A stretch of 64,000 nt of DNA from Morococcus cerebrosus (GCF_022749515.1 NZ_CP094242.1:124001-188000); one strand, 5' to 3'. Numbered from the stretch's first letter, positions 11,104 through 20,251 are shown. Notes: generated by a model not told the origin, from the letters alone. Numbers and translations: made by a program.

Positions 11104-11903
11104 GGGCGCAACACCCGCTCAAATACCTGCTGCACATCGCAAACCTGCCCAAAAGCAGCTTTTACTACCATCACCAAGACCGACCCGACCCCGACGCAGC
11201 CGACAAAGCCCTCCTTGTCGAAACCTACCGGCGGCATAAAGGACGCTACGGACAAAGGCGCATTGCCGCCGCATTAGATTGGAACCGCAAAAAAGCGGCG
11301 CGGTTGATGAAGCAGATGGAACTGAAAGCCCTCATACGGGCGAAAAAAGCCTACCGCCATCCCGCCATGGGCGAGATATCGGAACACCTCCTCAAACGCC
11401 GGTTCAAAGCCCGAAAGCCCAACGAAAAATGGCTGACCGACGTTACCGAACTCAAAGGGAGCGACGGCAAACTGTACCTCTCGCCAATCTTGGACTTGTT
11501 CAACCGGGAAATCGTCGCCTACGCCATGAGCCGCAATGCCAACAGCGAAATGGTGAAGGAAATGCTCGAAAAAGCCGCCCTCCGTCTGACTGCTAAAGGA
11601 ACGATGCTTCATTCGGACCAAGGTGTGCTGTACCGTACGGCGGGGTATAGGGAATTGCTTGCGGGGCATTCCATGGTTCAAAGCATGTCGCGAAAGGCGA
11701 ACTGTTGGGACAATGCGCCGATGGAAAGCTTCTTTGCGGTGTTGAAGACGGAGTGTTTCTATAACGCAGGTGAATTGACGGTAGATGAATTGATGAAGCA
11801 GATAGATGACTATATGGATTACTACAACCGGGAGCGTTGCAGTTTGAAATTGAAAAAGCTGAGTCCTGTCGCATACAGAACCCAGCTTGCACAGAGCGCC
11901 TGA
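11007..11903 (+). CDS. IS3-family transposase OrfB, DDE integrase domain
   Basis: The frame has 298 residues, overlaps orfA and lies in the -1 frame, so the working product is likely the OrfAB fusion. An HTH_21-type region (PKSSFYYHHQD ... KGRYGQRRI) precedes the rve core, with DDE residues in LTDVTEL, HSDQGVLY and APMESFFAVLKTE. No internal stops are seen, so the element may be active. Confidence 0.88.
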   Translation: MLYARRGRLPKGVKSPQPKADRKGQSQTVQTLRAQHPLKYLLHIANLPKSSFYYHHQDRPDPDAADKALLVETYRRHKGRYGQRRIAAALDWNRKKAARLMKQMELKALIRAKKAYRHPAMGEISEHLLKRRFKARKPNEKWLTDVTELKGSDGKLYLSPILDLFNREIVAYAMSRNANSEMVKEMLEKAALRLTAKGTMLHSDQGVLYRTAGYRELLAGHSMVQSMSRKANCWDNAPMESFFAVLKTECFYNAGELTVDELMKQIDDYMDYYNRERCSLKLKKLSPVAYRTQLAQSA

Positions 11904-12062
11904 ATAGGCTTTTATGAGTGTCCAAGATTTGGGGGCCAGTTCAAACCTGCGTACTGGTTTCAGACGACCTTTTATGGGTTTTCACCGTTTTCCGTCTTTC
12001 TGCCATTGTGATAAAGTAGCCCGACCTTTTGTTCAAAATACGCAGATTCCACCACACAGCCT

Positions 12063-12974
12063 ATGGAAACATCCTGTCTTAACAGCCAACAGCTCGTCAA
12101 CATGGTTCAACAGGGCGAAGGGGGCGACTATTTGGACGGCAGCTACCGTTTTGAAACCTTGTGCAGCGGCATTTCCCTGCACGGTGGCAGCCTGACCGCG
12201 CGCAAAACGTTTCAAAGCACGCGCCTGTCGGAGCCATACATCGCGTTTGTCCTGCTGCTCGAAGGCAGTTTGGATTTCGGCATCAATCGCGAACGTTACC
12301 GTATTGAGGCTGAAGGCGGACATGTCCTATTGATTGCGTGCGACGAGGGAATCTTGTTCAGCCGTTATTTGTATGAAGGCGGGCATACGGCGAAACTGAC
12401 GCTCAAGGGAATAGACCGCTGGCTGTCGCGCCCGCAATATGCGGGTTTGCTGCAGGCGGTTTATCGGGAAAAAGTCAGACATTGGCCGCTGGACAGTAGT
12501 TTGCGCCGCCTTGCTTTAAGCAGCTTGAAGGGGGCGGAGCACGGCGGATTGGCGGACGACTTACAGCGTGAAGCGGACGTGTTGCAACTTTTGGCTGGAC
12601 TATGGACGGATTTTCTCAACCGCTATCCCTATACCGAAACCGCCGCCGAACCGCCTCATCCTTCGGAAAGTTTCATCCGTCTGCTCAACCAGGCATTCGA
12701 TGCGGGCGCGCACCAAGTATCTGAGCTTGCCGACGCGCTGCATATCAGCGAGCGAACGCTGCAACGCCGCCTGAAAGAATCGTTTGGTACGACGGCGAGC
12801 GAGTGGCTGCGGCACAAGCATATGCAATATGCACTGTATGCTTTGGGTACGGACAGCGTCAGCATAGGCGAAACAGCCTACCGTTGCGGCTACGCCCATG
12901 TTTCGAGCTTTACCAAGGCATTTCGCGAATATTTCGGCTGCACGCCGGCGGAGTTGAGAAAACGCGGCGAGTGA
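12063..12974 (+). CDS. AraC-family transcriptional regulator
   Basis: The protein has 303 residues. A variable N-terminal sensing region (about 1-195) precedes a C-terminal pair of helix-turn-helix motifs (about 205-300). The first helix-turn-helix is VSELADALHISERTLQRRLK, and the second includes IGETAYRCGYAHVSSFTKAF followed by the family signature FGCTPAELRKRGE. It stands alone between an IS element and a Correia element, so the target genes cannot be inferred from context. It resembles neisserial AraC regulators in layout, but I cannot assign it to MpeR or another named protein. Confidence 0.85.
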   Translation: METSCLNSQQLVNMVQQGEGGDYLDGSYRFETLCSGISLHGGSLTARKTFQSTRLSEPYIAFVLLLEGSLDFGINRERYRIEAEGGHVLLIACDEGILFSRYLYEGGHTAKLTLKGIDRWLSRPQYAGLLQAVYREKVRHWPLDSSLRRLALSSLKGAEHGGLADDLQREADVLQLLAGLWTDFLNRYPYTETAAEPPHPSESFIRLLNQAFDAGAHQVSELADALHISERTLQRRLKESFGTTASEWLRHKHMQYALYALGTDSVSIGETAYRCGYAHVSSFTKAFREYFGCTPAELRKRGE

Positions 12975-12986
12975 TAGGGCAATAGT

Positions 12987-13033
12987 GAAAGGTCGTCTGA
13001 AAACCATGTTTCAGGTTTTCAGACGACCTTTGT
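12987..13033 (+). terminator. Uptake-sequence hairpin terminator after the AraC gene
   Basis: AAAGGTCGTCTGAAAACC and its inverse are followed by TTTG, 14 bases after the stop. Confidence 0.75.
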
Positions 13034-13085
13034 TCATATGAACCTATTAGATGCTTGACGGCGTTCGGAGCGGAAAGATTTGAGG

Positions 13086-13187
13086 TATAGTGGATTAACT
13101 TTAAACCAGTACGGCGTTGCTTTGCCGTACTATCTGTACTGTCTGCGGCTTCGTCGCCTTGTCCTGATTTAAATTTAATCCACCATA
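13086..13187. repeat. Correia element, short form (about 102 bp)
   Basis: It starts TATAGTGGATTAACTTTAAA and ends TTTAAATTTAATCCACCATA, the terminal inverted repeats of Correia (CREE/NEMIS) elements. It lacks the internal block of about 50 bases with the IHF-site region that is present in the two other copies here (25201 and 35682). The last TATA has become CATA. Copies of the GTGGGCTTTGCCCAC palindrome follow at 13196 and 13258. Confidence 0.88.
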
Positions 13188-13330
13188 CTTCAAATCGTAG
13201 CGTGGGCTATGCCCGCGAAATACAAAATCTTGTCGAGACTATTCCGCCTTATGTGTTCCGTAGGCAAAGCCCACTCTACGGCTGCTAAAAATAAGTGAAG
13301 CATTCATAAGCGGGGGACTACATAAAAACA

Positions 13331-13377
13331 GAGGTCGTCTGAAAACCCGAAATACGGTTTTCAGACGACCTTTTTCT
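13331..13377 (-). terminator. Uptake-sequence hairpin terminator after adhE
   Basis: GAGGTCGTCTGAAAACC and its inverse lie just beyond the adhE stop (13402) on the minus strand. Confidence 0.7.
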
Positions 13378-13401
13378 TACGCTTTATGGTTTACACGAAC
13401 C

Positions 13402-16017
13402 TTATTCGCCGTAATAGGCTTTGGTCAGGATTTCTTCCATATCGGCGACCAATGCGAGACGCGGGTTGGCGGGGGTGCATTGGTCTTCGAAGGACAGCAG
13501 TGCCAGTTCTTTGCGGCCGTCGATGAAGGTTTTTTCGTCGATGCCCTGCTCTTTGAACGACATTTTGATGCCGACGTTGACTGCCAGTTCATGACAGGCG
13601 CGGGCGAAGGATTCTACGCCTTCGGCAGGGGTGGCGCACGGCAGGCCTAAGGTACGGGCGATTTCCTGATATTTCAGGTCGGCTTTGTAGTAGTTGTACT
13701 TCGGCCAGGTGGCGGTTTTCTGCGGACGCGTGCCGTTGTAGCGGATGACGTGCGGCAGCAGGATGGCGTTGGCGCGGCCGTGCGGAACGTGGTATTTGCC
13801 GCCGATTTTGTGCGCCATCGAGTGGTTGATGCCGAGGAATGCGTTGGAGAACGCCATGCCTGCGATGGTGGAAGCGTTGTGCATGTGTTCGCGCGCTTCG
13901 GGGTCGGATGCGCCGTGTTTGTAGGAGCGTTCGAGGTATTGGAACACAAGTTTGATGGCTTGCAGGGCGAGGCCGTCGGTAAAGTCGTTGGCGAGCACGG
14001 AAACGTATGCTTCTACGGCGTGGGTCAGTACGTCCAAACCGGTGTCGGCGGTTACGCCGGCGGGAACGGTCATGGTAAATGCGGGATCGACGATGGCGAT
14101 GGTCGGGGTCAGCGAGTAGTCGGCGATGGGGTATTTTTTGTCGCCGTCGCTGATGACGGTAAACGGCGTGACTTCGGAGCCTGTGCCCGATGTGGTGGGG
14201 ATGCCGATGAATTTGGCTTTGCGACCCAATTCGGGGAAGCGGAAGGCGCGTTTGCGGATGTCCATGAATTTTTGGACAAGGTCTTCAAAATCGACTTGGG
14301 GCTGTTCGTAGAAGAGCCACATGGCTTTTGCCGCGTCCATCGGCGAGCCGCCGCCCAGCGCAATGATGGTGTCGGGCTGGAAGCTGCGCATCAAATCCGT
14401 GCCTTTATAGACGGTTTGGACGCTCGGATCGGCCTCGACATCGGTGAAAAGCTGGATGGTTACTTTGTTTTTGCGTTGGTGGAGCTGGTGGGTCACTTTA
14501 TCGACGAAGCCCAAATCGACCATCGAACGGTCGGTCACAATCATGACTTTTTCACAGTCTTTCATATCTTGCAGATATTGGATGGAATCGCGCTCGAAAT
14601 AGATTTTGGCGGGTACTTTGAACCATTGCATGTTGTTTCTCCGACGGCCTACTTTTTTGATGTTTAACAGGTTGACTGCGCTGACGTTGCCGCCAACGGA
14701 GTTTTTGCCGTAAGAGCCGCAGCCCAAGGTCAGGGACGGCAGGAAGGCGTTATAAACGTCGCCGATGCCGCCGAAGGTGGAAGGCGAGTTCCAAATCACG
14801 CGCAGGGCTTTGACGCGGGTGCCGAAGGTTTTTGCCAATTCATGGTCGGCGGTATGGATGGCGGCGGAGTGTCCCAAGCCGTCGAAGGCGACCATTTGTT
14901 CGGCAAACTGCAAACCTTGTTCGGTGGAATCTGCTTTGAGCATCGCCAGTACGGGCGAGAGTTTTTCGCGGGTCAGCGGCTCGTTGGGGCCGACTTCGCG
15001 GCATTCGGCGATGATGATGTTGGTTTTTTCAGGCACTTTAAACCCAGCCTGTTCGGCAATCCACGCCGCCGGTTTGCCCACAACGGCGGAATTGAGTTTC
15101 GCGCCGCCGCAGTTGGCGCAGTTTGCCGTAACGCCGAAAATGAAGTCTTCGAGCATGGCTTTTTCTTTTTTGTTGGCGAAGTACACGCCGTAGGATTTGA
15201 ACTCTTCGACCAGCTCTTTATAAATCTCTTTGTCGGCAATGACGGCTTGTTCGCTGGCGCAAATCATGCCGTTGTCGAACGCTTTGGACATCACGATGTC
15301 GTGTGCCGCCTGTTGGATGTTTGCCGTTTTTTCGACATAGGCAGGCACGTTGCCCGCCCCGACGCCGAGCGCGGGTTTGCCGCAGGAATAAGCGGCTTCC
15401 ACCATCGCATTGCCGCCGGTCGCCAAAATCGTCGCCACGCCCGGATGTTTCATCAGCGCGGAAGTGCCTTCCATAGACGGTTTTTCAATCCACTGGATGC
15501 AGTTTTCCGGCGCGCCGGCGGCAATCGCGGCATCGCGCACGATTTGGGCGGCGTGGGCGGAACACTGCTGGGCGGAAGGGTGGAACGAGAAAATAATCGG
15601 ATTGCGGGTTTTCAGCGCAATCAGGGATTTGAAAATGGTGGTGGAAGTCGGATTGGTGGTCGGCACGATACCGCAGACGACCCCGACCGGATCGGCGATT
15701 TCGGTAATGCCGGTTACATCGTCTTCGCTGATGACGCCCACGGTTTTCAAATCGCGCAGGCGGCGCACGACGTTTTCGCAGGCAAACAGGTTTTTGGTCG
15801 CCTTATCTTCAAATACACCGCGTCCCGTTTCTTCGACCGCGTGCATGGCGAGTACACCATGTTTGTCCAGCGCGGCAATGGAGGCTTTGGCAACGATATA
15901 ATCAATCTGCTCCTGATTCAGCTTGCGAAACTCGTCCAACGAGCGCAAACCCTTTTCAACCAAACTGTTGACCTCGGCTACGGCGGGGCTGACGACATTG
16001 TCGGCTGATGCGTTCAT
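13402..16017 (-). CDS. adhE: Bifunctional acetaldehyde-CoA/alcohol dehydrogenase AdhE
   Basis: The enzyme converts acetyl-CoA to acetaldehyde to ethanol using NADH, a fermentative electron sink. It has 871 residues from ATG at 16017, which has a strong AAGGAGATACACC site; an upstream in-frame ATG at 16065 lacks one. The N-terminal aldehyde dehydrogenase half (about 1-440) has catalytic Cys near 253 in NGMICASEQAV. The C-terminal iron-dependent alcohol dehydrogenase half has GGGSPMDAAKAMW (NAD) and metal-binding histidines in HSMAHKIGGKYHVPHG. Full-length AdhE forms filaments called spirosomes. An FNR-like site with a well-spaced -10 lies upstream, consistent with oxygen-limited expression. 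Confidence 0.95.
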   Translation of the reverse strand: MNASADNVVSPAVAEVNSLVEKGLRSLDEFRKLNQEQIDYIVAKASIAALDKHGVLAMHAVEETGRGVFEDKATKNLFACENVVRRLRDLKTVGVISEDDVTGITEIADPVGVVCGIVPTTNPTSTTIFKSLIALKTRNPIIFSFHPSAQQCSAHAAQIVRDAAIAAGAPENCIQWIEKPSMEGTSALMKHPGVATILATGGNAMVEAAYSCGKPALGVGAGNVPAYVEKTANIQQAAHDIVMSKAFDNGMICASEQAVIADKEIYKELVEEFKSYGVYFANKKEKAMLEDFIFGVTANCANCGGAKLNSAVVGKPAAWIAEQAGFKVPEKTNIIIAECREVGPNEPLTREKLSPVLAMLKADSTEQGLQFAEQMVAFDGLGHSAAIHTADHELAKTFGTRVKALRVIWNSPSTFGGIGDVYNAFLPSLTLGCGSYGKNSVGGNVSAVNLLNIKKVGRRRNNMQWFKVPAKIYFERDSIQYLQDMKDCEKVMIVTDRSMVDLGFVDKVTHQLHQRKNKVTIQLFTDVEADPSVQTVYKGTDLMRSFQPDTIIALGGGSPMDAAKAMWLFYEQPQVDFEDLVQKFMDIRKRAFRFPELGRKAKFIGIPTTSGTGSEVTPFTVISDGDKKYPIADYSLTPTIAIVDPAFTMTVPAGVTADTGLDVLTHAVEAYVSVLANDFTDGLALQAIKLVFQYLERSYKHGASDPEAREHMHNASTIAGMAFSNAFLGINHSMAHKIGGKYHVPHGRANAILLPHVIRYNGTRPQKTATWPKYNYYKADLKYQEIARTLGLPCATPAEGVESFARACHELAVNVGIKMSFKEQGIDEKTFIDGRKELALLSFEDQCTPANPRLALVADMEEILTKAYYGE

Positions 16018-16072
16018 GGTGTATCTCCTTGATATAAGGTGGCAATAAAGTCGATAAATTTTCACTACGATT

Positions 16073-16114
16073 ACTATAAGTAATTTTGTTACATTTCTCT
16101 TTGACTTACATCAC
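16073..16114 (-). promoter_or_regulatory. Putative class II FNR-type promoter of adhE
   Basis: On the minus strand GTGATGTAAGTCAA (16101-16114) matches 8 of 10 defined bases of the FNR consensus TTGAT-N4-ATCAA. TATAGT (16073-16078) follows. The centres are 32 bases apart, which puts the site at -41.5, the classical class II activating position, with a start near 16066. CRP shares similar half-sites, so the activator is not proven. Confidence 0.5.
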
Positions 16115-16335
16115 AAACCATGCATGCTATTTTCAGACGACCCCTTTCAGGATTTTTCTGTTTTTAATACATTGAAATAAAATCATTTTAACGAGTTTGA
16201 TAAAAGAGGCTGCCGAGTCTTCCCCCTTTGCCATATCGCTATTGTTTTATCCGCCGTAATTCAAATGAAAACGAAATTTATCGAAATTTGTATCAAAATT
16301 ACAAATAAATTAAACAAAGCCAAATACAGAAAAAA

Positions 16336-16379
16336 GGAAAAAGGTCGTCTGGAACCTTGAAGTCAAGATTTCAGACGAC
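16336..16379. repeat. Left arm of a terminator hairpin split by IS1655
   Basis: An uptake-sequence pair (AAAGGTCGTCTGGAACC ... GATTTCAGACGAC) should continue with CTTTT. The remaining GACCTTTT is found at 17460, after the insertion sequence. This was probably the terminator for the lipoprotein gene at 17491. Confidence 0.65.
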
Positions 16380-17459
16380 GGCGGATTCGCATTTGAAGTG
16401 CAACTTTCCATAACAGAAAAAGGCCAGTATGCGGTAGCATACGGCCTTTCCTGCAAGAAAGATTGCCATGAGCTACACACAACTGACCCAAGACGAACGA
16501 TACCATATCCAATACCTGTCCCGCTACTGCACCGTCGCCGAAATCGCCAAACAGCTCAACCGCCACAAAAGCACCATCAGCCGAGAAATCAAGCGGCACT
16601 GCATCCAAGGACAGCAATACAGCGCCGAAAAAGCACAGAAGCAAAGCCGGCTGACCAAACAGCACCGGCGAAAACCCTATAAGCTCGATTCGCAGCTGGT
16701 TCAACACATCGACACCCTTATCCGCCGCAAACTCAGTCCCGAACAAGTATGTGCCTACCTGCATAAACACCACGGGATCACACTCCATCACAGCACTATT
16801 TACCGCTACCTCCGCCAAGACAAAAGCAACGGCGGCACTTTGTGGCAACACCTCAGAATATGCAGCAAACCCTACCGCAAACGCTACGGCAGCACATGGA
16901 CCAGAGGCAAAGTGCCCGACCGCGTCGGCATAGAGAACCGACCTGCTATCGTCGACCGGAAAACTCGCATCAGCGATTGGGAGGCCGACACCATCGTCGG
17001 CAAAAATCAGAAAAGCGCGTTATTGACCTTGGTCGAACGCACTACCCGCTACACCATCATCTGCAAATTAAAGAACTTAAAAGCCGAAGACACTGCCCGG
17101 GCGGCCATTAGGGTATTAAAGGCATATAAAGCCAGAGTCCACACCATTACCATGGATAACGGCAAAGAGTTCTACCAACACACCAAAATAGCCAAAGCAT
17201 TGAAGGCGAAAACCTATTTTTGCCGCCCTTACCATTCTTGGGAGAAAGGGCTGAATGAGAACACCAACGGACTCATCCGACAATATTTCCCCAAACAAAC
17301 CGATTTCCGAAACATCAGCGATCGGGAGATACGCAGGGTTCAAGATGAGTTGAACCACCGGCCAAGAAAAACACTTGGCTACGAAACGCCAAGTGTTTTA
17401 TTCTTAAATCTGTTCCAACCACTGGTACCCTGGTGTTGCACTTGAAATCCGAATCCAAG
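16380..17459 (+). mobile_element. IS1655 (IS30 family), copy 1, 1080 bp
   Basis: The ends are GGCGGATTCGCATTTGAAG on the left and, read inward, CTTGGATTCGGATTTCAAG on the right. A 3-base target duplication GAC is present at 16377-16379 and 17460-17462. The boundaries were fixed by comparison with the second copy at 52029-53108, which has identical ends and exactly the same length. It interrupts an uptake-sequence terminator. Confidence 0.92.
16468..17445 (+). CDS. IS30-family transposase of IS1655, copy 1
   Basis: The protein has 325 residues. An N-terminal HTH_38-type region (MSYTQLTQDERYHIQYL, HKSTISREIKRH) precedes the DDE catalytic core beginning at DWEADTIVGK, with TMDNGKEF and the E in SWEKGLNENTNG. 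Compared with copy 2 it has RISDWEADT instead of RIGDWEADT and reads through the position where copy 2 stops (TGG instead of TAG), adding WCCT from the terminal repeat. Intact reading frame. Confidence 0.92.
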   Translation: MSYTQLTQDERYHIQYLSRYCTVAEIAKQLNRHKSTISREIKRHCIQGQQYSAEKAQKQSRLTKQHRRKPYKLDSQLVQHIDTLIRRKLSPEQVCAYLHKHHGITLHHSTIYRYLRQDKSNGGTLWQHLRICSKPYRKRYGSTWTRGKVPDRVGIENRPAIVDRKTRISDWEADTIVGKNQKSALLTLVERTTRYTIICKLKNLKAEDTARAAIRVLKAYKARVHTITMDNGKEFYQHTKIAKALKAKTYFCRPYHSWEKGLNENTNGLIRQYFPKQTDFRNISDREIRRVQDELNHRPRKTLGYETPSVLFLNLFQPLVPWCCT

Positions 17460-17490
17460 GACCTTTTGATGATCGAGAAGGAAGATCCGT

Positions 17491-18498
17491 CTAGTCAATC
17501 GAATAGCCGCGCAGGTATTGCGTACGTTCGCGTGTCATGCGGGTATCGCATTGGAGCTTGAGATATTCGGCTTGAGCAGGGTTGTCAGCCTGGGCGGCAG
17601 CCTGTTGGCAGTTTTGAATCTTGTTCTGAATCCAAGCACGCTGCTCGGCGAGCAGTTCTTTTTGGACAGTATGCTCCATCCCGTCCCATACCCCTTGGAT
17701 TTCAGAATCTGCATTACGGTTTTGACGGCGTGCATTGTCCAGATCGTTTTGCGAGAAGGACGGCTCTTCGCGTTTCGCTTCTATATCAGGATGCAGGATT
17801 TCGGTTTCCAATCCTGCTGCCTGCGGCACGCCCGATGCTTGGCTGGCGGCATTGTTTTCCAGAATATCTTCCGGAGAAACGACAGGCGGCTCATCGTGTT
17901 TGCCTTTTAACAACTTCATAGCATCTTCTTTGCTGACTGCCTTGCCGTCAATCATCACAATACTTTTGACACCGTAGGGCAGCAGCAGCGAGGACAGCGT
18001 GCGCGCCGTCATGGAGACAGTGTTGTCTTCCAAAACAGCGTTGCCGTCTTTATCAGGCGTATAACGTACGGAAGTTGAAAGTGTATTGTCGGCAAATTTC
18101 AAATTGCTGCCTGTCAGCTTTTGTTCCAGTATTTCGGCTAAAGTCGTTTCGCTGTAAATCAAAGGGCTATTGGTTTCCGCCGCATTAAGGACATCGGCAG
18201 GAACTCGGATGCTTAAATCCGCACCGCATATGGTTTTGTTGTCTTCATCAATTTGTTGGGCATTGTTTAAGCCGATTTCCAGTTCGGAACCGGCAGCAAT
18301 GACTTTGTCCGCATCGACGAATTGGCGGCTGTCGTTGCGGGCGAATGCGCGCGCTTCCTGGCGGATAATGTTTTGGATTTGTGTTTTGATGCTTTGGATG
18401 GCGGCGGGATGATTGCATTCCAAAGCCTGCTTGGGCTCATCCTTGCCGCACGCGGCCAATATCAGGACGAGCGGCAAAGCCAGCAGTTTTTTGTTCAT
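17491..18498 (-). CDS. Lipoprotein with a C-terminal LprI/DUF1311-like region
   Basis: The protein has 335 residues. The signal sequence ends in the lipobox LILAAC (Cys about 17), so it is a predicted lipoprotein. The middle is a repeated alpha/beta region (QQIDEDNKTICGADLSIRVPADV ... SLLLPYGVKSIVMIDGKAVSKEDAM) of unknown role. The last 70 residues (QKELLAEQRAWIQNKIQNC ... LKLQCDTRMTRERTQYL) resemble the DUF1311/LprI family, some of which inhibit lysozyme. It has a good ribosome-binding site (AAGGAGATATTT). Its terminator was split by IS1655. The LprI assignment is by pattern only. Confidence 0.7.
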   Translation of the reverse strand: MNKKLLALPLVLILAACGKDEPKQALECNHPAAIQSIKTQIQNIIRQEARAFARNDSRQFVDADKVIAAGSELEIGLNNAQQIDEDNKTICGADLSIRVPADVLNAAETNSPLIYSETTLAEILEQKLTGSNLKFADNTLSTSVRYTPDKDGNAVLEDNTVSMTARTLSSLLLPYGVKSIVMIDGKAVSKEDAMKLLKGKHDEPPVVSPEDILENNAASQASGVPQAAGLETEILHPDIEAKREEPSFSQNDLDNARRQNRNADSEIQGVWDGMEHTVQKELLAEQRAWIQNKIQNCQQAAAQADNPAQAEYLKLQCDTRMTRERTQYLRGYSID

Positions 18499-18559
18499 AA
18501 ATATCTCCTTGATGCGGTTGCAGACCAGACCGGACTGCTTTTCAGACGACCATCATAAC

Positions 18560-18598
18560 AAAAGCACTTGCAGCAAGTAAATGTTGCAAGTGCTTTTT
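18560..18598 (-). terminator. Rho-independent terminator after gltS
   Basis: AAAAGCACTTGCA and its inverse TGCAAGTGCTTTT form a strong hairpin between gltS (stop at 18623) and the lipoprotein gene. It is one of the few terminators here not built from uptake sequences. Confidence 0.75.
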
Positions 18599-18622
18599 CA
18601 ACGAACCGTTATAAATGCTTAC

Positions 18623-19843
18623 TTATTTGGTGATGACATTTACAAAACCGGAAAGGATTGCCGCGTTAATCAAGTCCACGAAGAACGCGCCGACCATAGG
18701 CACAATCAAGAAGGCTTTGTGCGAAGGACCGAAGGTCTGCGTGATGGATTGCATATTGGCAACGGCGGTCGGCGTTGCGCCCAAGCCGAAGCCGCAGTGT
18801 CCTGCCGCCAAAACCGCCGCATCGTAGTCGCGTCCCATAAAAACGTAGGTGGCGAATGTCGCGTACAGAATCATCACGACGGTTTGTACGGCGAGGATGA
18901 TGGTTACAGGACCCGCCAAACCGGTCAATTCCCACAATTTCAGGTTCAAAAGCGCCATTGCGAGGAAAAGCGACAGGGAGGCATTGCCGAATACGTCGAT
19001 GGCGCGGTCGAACATATTGACTTTAAACGCAGAAGTCAGAATGTTGCGGATGACGACACCGGCAAACAGACACCATACGAATTTCGGCAAATCATACAGA
19101 TATTCTTTGTCGAAACCGTCCACAATTTCGGCAAATGCCAAACACGCTGCAAACATGGCAAGCGTTTCGACGGCGGATTCGGCGGTGATCAGGCGGGTGC
19201 GCTTCGCTTGTTCGAACACGTCGTCGGCATGTTCGTCTGCATTTGCCTTTTGTCCGCTTTGCTCGATGGGTTTGCGTCCCATTTTGTTGATCAGACGGCG
19301 CGCAACCGGGCCGCCGATCAGGCCGCCGAATACCAAACCGAACGTGGCGGAAGCCATACCCAATCCGGTAGCGCCGACCAAGCCGAATTTGTTTTCAAAG
19401 TCAGGTCCCCATGCGCCTGCGGTACCGTGTCCGCCGGTCAGGGTAATCGAGCCGGTAATCAGGCCGATAAGCGGATTCAAATCCAAAATCTTCGCCAAGC
19501 CGACGCCGACAAAGTTCTGCACGATGATAAACGCCCCTACGACAGCGGTGAAAATCACCAACGGCAGACCGCCTGCTTTCAAGCGGGAGAAATCCGCGCT
19601 CAAACCGATAGAAGTGAAGAAAATCAGCATGAATGCGTCTTGCAGCGGTTTTTCAAATTTGAAGCTCACGTCGTAAGCTTGATGCAGTGCAAACAGGATA
19701 ATCGCAGCAATCAAGCCGCCTGCCACAGGCTCGGGAATGTTGAAATCGCGCAGGAATTTGACTTTGTTTACCAAAACCTTACCAATCAACAAAACCAATG
19801 TGGCGGCAATCAACGTGTAGTAACTGTTAAATTCCCATTCCAT
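18623..19843 (-). CDS. gltS: Sodium/glutamate symporter GltS
   Basis: The protein has 406 residues and about ten or more membrane segments in two inverted halves. GltS features include the paired re-entrant-loop motifs TGGHGTAGAWG and AGHCGFGLGATPTAVANM, and DLNPLIGLITGSITL. It imports glutamate with Na+ across the inner membrane. The start MEWEFNSYYTLI at 19843 has GAGAGGT upstream. An in-frame extension to 19903 lacks a ribosome-binding site. Confidence 0.93.
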   Translation of the reverse strand: MEWEFNSYYTLIAATLVLLIGKVLVNKVKFLRDFNIPEPVAGGLIAAIILFALHQAYDVSFKFEKPLQDAFMLIFFTSIGLSADFSRLKAGGLPLVIFTAVVGAFIIVQNFVGVGLAKILDLNPLIGLITGSITLTGGHGTAGAWGPDFENKFGLVGATGLGMASATFGLVFGGLIGGPVARRLINKMGRKPIEQSGQKANADEHADDVFEQAKRTRLITAESAVETLAMFAACLAFAEIVDGFDKEYLYDLPKFVWCLFAGVVIRNILTSAFKVNMFDRAIDVFGNASLSLFLAMALLNLKLWELTGLAGPVTIILAVQTVVMILYATFATYVFMGRDYDAAVLAAGHCGFGLGATPTAVANMQSITQTFGPSHKAFLIVPMVGAFFVDLINAAILSGFVNVITK

Positions 19844-20251
19844 AATTGTTTTACCTCTCAAAATCTCAAAAATGTTTTTCTTAAATCCGCTTTGCGGAAT
19901 CAAACTGTTGGATATTAGGGGATGGGTTAAAGATTGTCAAAGAATAGTTAGGATTTCAGACATTTTTATACGGAATACCAAGCAAATAAATGAAATATTT
20001 TTTTAATCATGGCATTACTTTTGACTACTTATTGATTGTTTGTGAATGGTTTATAGGTGTCAATTAAACATTGTTGACAATATATAAATCGGTTTCTAGA
20101 AAAACGTCGTTATCAAAAACAGTACTTTCTTAGTGTTCAGACGACCTTTGGCACACGTCTGTCCATCATTGCCAGGATGATACAGAAAAGTTAATATCCG
20201 TTAAATTATGGCAATCGCTGTCATACATAACAACCTACAAAGGAGCAAACT
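19844..20251. other. AT-rich intergenic region between divergent transporters
   Basis: No gene is visible. It contains a single uptake sequence (about 20137-20150) and a TTGACA at 20074, without a convincing -10 at normal distance. It must hold the promoters for gltS (leftward) and the symporter gene (rightward). Confidence 0.5.

Larger units (their letters stand above)
10697..11943 (+). mobile_element. IS3-family insertion sequence (IS150-like), complete, 1247 bp
   Basis: The left end TGAACTGCACCCCAAAAG and the right end (read inward, TGAACTGGCCCCCAAATC) are imperfect inverted repeats of about 25 bases. Flanking AACC on both sides (10693-10696 and 11944-11947) is a 4-base target duplication. 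It encodes orfA and orfB in -1 register, as in the IS3 family. It sits inside an uptake-sequence hairpin. The left arm AGGTCGTCTGAAAACC and the right arm GGTTTCAGACGACC are now 1.25 kb apart. Confidence 0.9.

Noticed and set aside
14842..16008. Long + strand frame of 388 codons over adhE
   Set aside because: Antisense of the aldehyde dehydrogenase half of adhE; no start signal or recognisable domain.
18581..19918. Long + strand frame of 445 codons over gltS
   Set aside because: Antisense of gltS, charged and low-complexity, with no membrane or enzyme motifs.
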